Source: Myxococcus virescens (lineage in GTDB: Bacteria > Myxococcota > Myxococcia > Myxococcales > Myxococcaceae). Taken from it: DNA of 64,000 bases. The stretch spans positions 248,001-312,000 of the forward strand of contig NZ_FNAJ01000006.1 in the NCBI RefSeq assembly GCF_900101905.1, read 5' to 3'. Under the pieces are notes generated by a model. It was not told where the DNA came from. It saw only the letters and a program-made list of their open reading frames with translations, and ran no database searches. The translations under genes were made by a program, and so were the position numbers. Below are positions 60,506-64,000 of this stretch, in pieces. How positions within the stretch are numbered: the stretch's first letter is position 1; every line of letters starts with the position of its first letter.

Positions 60506-61132
60506 CTAGTCGCCCACATCCGTGACGATGCCGAATGGCTTGTGCTCCGGCTTGATGATGCCAACGAGTTCCCAGGCCCTCCCCTTGCGAAGATAGACCT
60601 CACCGGGCTGAGGTTCATTCGCATGGGGAACCAGCTTCATCACATGACAGTCCGTATCGAACTGGATTCGGATGAGCCATCGCTGGTTCTTCGCCCATCT
60701 GTCTTCCGGTGTCAGTGGCGACGGTGCCCAGGGATGGCTGTGGTAGTCGGCGATGCCGACCGCACGTCCACGCTCATCCCGCACATAGCGCGGTGAAGTA
60801 CATGACTTGCGCTTGTTGGGACCGATTCGCTGCATCTCACCGAGGGGCGAGGGGTAGCTCGCGTAGAAGACGCCGTCTCCGAGCGAGTAGAGGACGCCGC
60901 AGTATTCCTGGCCGTAGTCCTTCTCTCGCGCTCCATCCATCTCCATGATGATGGGACAGAGCTGGTCGATGACGTCATCCACGTTCCTGGAGGGTTGGAT
61001 GGCGGGCCATGGGCCTCGAACCCATACCTGACCGCCATCAGGCCCGAAGTAGACGTCCCTCCCAGCGTACCGATAGCCCGCCCCGCCGCAAGCCGTCAGC
61101 AACAGGGCAACCTTGGCCCAACGAAGGCTCAT
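60506..61132 (-). CDS. Lipoprotein with JAMM/MPN-like metalloprotease motif
   Basis: 208 aa. Lipobox-like LLLTACGG. The domain has GQEYCGVLYSLGDG and later ADYHSHPWAPSPLTPEDRW. This is HxH-x7-T-x2-D, equal to the JAMM zinc motif except Thr for Ser, with the upstream Glu in QEYCG. JAMM enzymes are zinc isopeptidases or hydrolases; an exported lipoprotein version is unusual. First gene of a two-gene operon. Zinc binding is inferred. Confidence 0.7.
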   Translation of the reverse strand: MSLRWAKVALLLTACGGAGYRYAGRDVYFGPDGGQVWVRGPWPAIQPSRNVDDVIDQLCPIIMEMDGAREKDYGQEYCGVLYSLGDGVFYASYPSPLGEMQRIGPNKRKSCTSPRYVRDERGRAVGIADYHSHPWAPSPLTPEDRWAKNQRWLIRIQFDTDCHVMKLVPHANEPQPGEVYLRKGRAWELVGIIKPEHKPFGIVTDVGD

Positions 61133-61160
61133 CCGGGCGTCCCTCCCACACCTGCGCCGG

Positions 61161-63056
61161 TTACTCAGCCAGTGACAGCTCGATGCGGCCGAGCTGCTCG
61201 TCGGTGGAGGTCACCTTCACCGTCACCGGCATGCCCACGGTGAAGGTCCGCTCCTTGCCCACCAGGGACAGCTCGCGCGCGTCCGGCCGGAAGGGGCCTC
61301 CGGACAGGGCATCCGCGGGCACCACGCCTTCCACCAACATGCCGTCCAGCTGCGCCACCAGACCGAAGGGCCGCACCCGCGTCACACGCGCCTGGAACTG
61401 CTTGCCCACGTGCCCCGCCATCCACCGCGCCTCCAACTCGCGGTGCCGGTCGTTCTCCGCCCGCGTCGACGCGCGCGCCTTCGCGTTGATGTGCACCGCG
61501 AGCGCCTCCATCCCCGGGTCTTCATCCACGAAGTCCCGGCGCCCACGCAGGTACCCCTTCAACGTCCGGTGCACCGCCAGGTCCGCGTACCGGCGAATCG
61601 GTGACGTGAAGTGCAGGTACAGCGGCGCCGCCAGGCCGAAGTGCGGCCCCGGCTTCACCGTGTAGCGCGACGGGCCCAGTGAGCGCCGCAGCACCGAACG
61701 CAGCGCCGGCTCCGCCACCGCGCCCGCAATCTGCCGGTCGAACGCCGCCAGCGCGAGCGGCGTCAGCTCCCGGCCGAAGCCCGCCGCGAAGCCGGACGTC
61801 TCCGCGAACGCATTCAGGTCCGCCACCCGCAACGGGTCCGGCTGCTCGTGCACGCGGTACACCCCGGGCAGGCCGCGCGCCAGCAGCCACCCGGCGATGG
61901 ACTCGTTCGCCGCCACCATGAAGCGCTCAATCATCGCGTGCGCCGACGTCGGCTTCTCACTCACCAGCCCGGACAGCTCGCCCGTCGCCTGGTCGAAGGT
62001 GAAGCGCGCCTCGTCCCGCGCGAACTCCATGCCGCCTCGCGCGGCCCGCGCCACCGCCAGCCGCGCCGCCGCCAGCCGGAACCATGGCATCACCTCGCGC
62101 ACCGGCTCCATGGGCGCCGACACCTCACCCCGGTCCAGGAAGGCGGCCACCTCGTCGTAGTTCAACCGCGCCCACGAGCGGATGACGCTCTCGTACACGT
62201 CCGCCGCCGTCACCCGGCCCTGCGGGTCGATGCGCAGCTCCACCGTGAGGCACAGCCGCTCCTCGCCCGGCATCAGGCTCAGCCAGTGCGAAGACAGCGC
62301 TTCCGGCAACATCGGCAGCACGCGCCCCGCCAGGTACACGCTGGTGGCCCGCTCACGTGCCTCGGCGTCCAGCGCCGTGCCCTGCTTCACGTACTCACCC
62401 ACGTCCGCGATGGACACCAGGAGCCGCAGCGCCCCGTCCGGCCCCGCCGGCAGCACCGAAATCGCGTCGTCGATGTCCCGCGTGGATGGCGCATCCACCG
62501 TCACCGTGGGCACGTCCCGCAGGTCCCGCCGCGCGCCCACCGCATGCGGCACCGCGCGCGCGCCCCGCGCTTCCTCGACGACTTCCGCGGAGAAGTCCCT
62601 TCGCAGCCCGTGCCGGGCGATGACGCGCTCCAGGGAGCGGTCCTCCCCTTCCTCCACCCGGTAGAGCAGCACCACCTTGCCTTCGTCGATGCGCGCCACC
62701 ACCGCGTCACCGGCCTTCACCTGCGTCCCCGCCGGGTCGAGCACCCAGTCCGCGTTGGCCACCTCGCGGTCCACGTGGAGCAGGGTCACGCCCTTGCGCA
62801 GCACCACCTCGCCGTAGACCTGCGTGCGAGGCCGCTCCACCAACGACAGCTGGCTCGCCGACCAGCGCCCATCCGCGCCCGCCGTCACCGTGGCCGTGAC
62901 GACGTCCCCAGCGAAGTACGGATTGAGGTCGGGCGGAGGGACGAAGGCCGACAGCACCTCGGGCGAGCCGGGCGTCTGAACGGTGAGGAAGCCGAAGCCT
63001 CGAGGGTGGACGTCGAGACGGCCGGTGACGGTGCGGGGCGAAACGGAAGTATCCAT
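61161..63056 (-). CDS. RNase II/RNase R-family 3'-5' exoribonuclease
   Basis: 631 aa, between RNase II and RNase R in length. Order: N-terminal cold-shock/OB domain (TGRLDVHPRGFGFLTV); RNB domain with VTVDAPSTRDIDDAISV carrying the catalytic acids and YLHFTSPIRRYADLAVHRTL; C-terminal S1 domain (GKQFQARVTRVRPFGLVAQL). It degrades RNA from the 3' end. Start ATG 63056. No partner gene adjacent. Confidence 0.95.
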   Translation of the reverse strand: MDTSVSPRTVTGRLDVHPRGFGFLTVQTPGSPEVLSAFVPPPDLNPYFAGDVVTATVTAGADGRWSASQLSLVERPRTQVYGEVVLRKGVTLLHVDREVANADWVLDPAGTQVKAGDAVVARIDEGKVVLLYRVEEGEDRSLERVIARHGLRRDFSAEVVEEARGARAVPHAVGARRDLRDVPTVTVDAPSTRDIDDAISVLPAGPDGALRLLVSIADVGEYVKQGTALDAEARERATSVYLAGRVLPMLPEALSSHWLSLMPGEERLCLTVELRIDPQGRVTAADVYESVIRSWARLNYDEVAAFLDRGEVSAPMEPVREVMPWFRLAAARLAVARAARGGMEFARDEARFTFDQATGELSGLVSEKPTSAHAMIERFMVAANESIAGWLLARGLPGVYRVHEQPDPLRVADLNAFAETSGFAAGFGRELTPLALAAFDRQIAGAVAEPALRSVLRRSLGPSRYTVKPGPHFGLAAPLYLHFTSPIRRYADLAVHRTLKGYLRGRRDFVDEDPGMEALAVHINAKARASTRAENDRHRELEARWMAGHVGKQFQARVTRVRPFGLVAQLDGMLVEGVVPADALSGGPFRPDARELSLVGKERTFTVGMPVTVKVTSTDEQLGRIELSLAE

Positions 63057-63375
63057 GGAACCTTGGGCGCGTGTTTAGCCCACTCCCATCCTGGGAAAGC
63101 AGGGCTCGCGCGGGAAAATGTCAGCCCCCGGGAGCACGGCCCATCGAGGGCCTGCGTCTCACCGGGAAAGCCATCGCCAGGAATTGGCGACCTGCCGCCG
63201 GGGACGCAGCCGGGCCCGCGCCCCTGACATCCTCCGTCCAGGCCGCCCACGATTCCCCACCTGAATCCGGCTTCAATTCCGCCCTACCCGGGAAGTCATC
63301 AGGTCCGGTAACGAACCCGTGAGGGACGGGGCTTTCGCGTCCATCCGGCTCGCGGTGTACATTCGGCGCCATTCA
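63057..63375. other. Divergent intergenic region
   Basis: 319 bp between the exoribonuclease and the Ser/Thr kinase. It must hold two promoters. I see no clear operator, riboswitch or RNA gene. Confidence 0.35.

Positions 63376-64000
<625 letters not shown>

Overview
The window is very GC-rich with strong codon-position bias. It carries families typical of Myxococcaceae: many Ser/Thr kinases, PilZ proteins, TIGR02270, a DUF6209-like secreted protein and DUF4142. I read it as a chromosomal segment of a Myxococcus/Corallococcus-type myxobacterium. About 53 protein genes are supported. I saw no rRNA, tRNA, CRISPR array or intact insertion sequence.

Positions 1-9.5 kb: the tail of an MFS transporter, then an acyclic-terpene/branched acyl-CoA type cluster (AtuA-like protein, acyl-CoA carboxylase carboxyltransferase and biotin subunits). 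It is divergent from a TetR regulator and a short-chain dehydrogenase, with a perfect 13-bp inverted repeat between the two units. A Cys-rich lipoprotein and a macro-domain protein follow.

Positions 9.5-23 kb: a large secreted beta-propeller amidohydrolase, an alpha/beta hydrolase, two hotdog thioesterases and a DUF4142 protein. Next comes a signalling group: a zinc-finger transmembrane Ser/Thr kinase whose C-terminal extracytoplasmic domain resembles the secretin/CpaC N-terminal domain, a small exported protein made of the same domain, and a sigma-70-family factor. After that lie remnants of a LysR/hydrolase pair, RtcB RNA ligase and a coiled-coil PilZ protein.

Positions 23-35 kb: a cupin, an MBL hydrolase, a CHASE3-PAS-GAF histidine kinase, a lipoprotein with eight 48-residue Cys repeats, polyphosphate kinase, an App1-like phosphatase and small secreted or membrane proteins.

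Positions 35.6-46.3 kb: a type VI secretion-like effector island. It holds DUF2169, an Imm49-like protein, an AHH nuclease toxin, three tandem Imm11-family genes with a small gene between them, a Cys-less ketosynthase-like protein, a DUF4150 PAAR-like spike protein, TIGR02270 and a large unknown protein. No structural T6SS genes are present, so this looks like an orphan effector/spike cluster served by an apparatus encoded elsewhere.

Positions 46.3-64 kb: a GH15 hydrolase-glucose dehydrogenase operon, membrane proteins, a sulfonate/nitrate/taurine-type ABC transporter followed by a HAD phosphatase, a NYN-LOTUS protein, a long PilZ-containing protein, a Cys-cluster protein, lipoproteins including one with a JAMM-like motif, an RNase II/R-family exoribonuclease, and the start of another Ser/Thr kinase that runs off the window.
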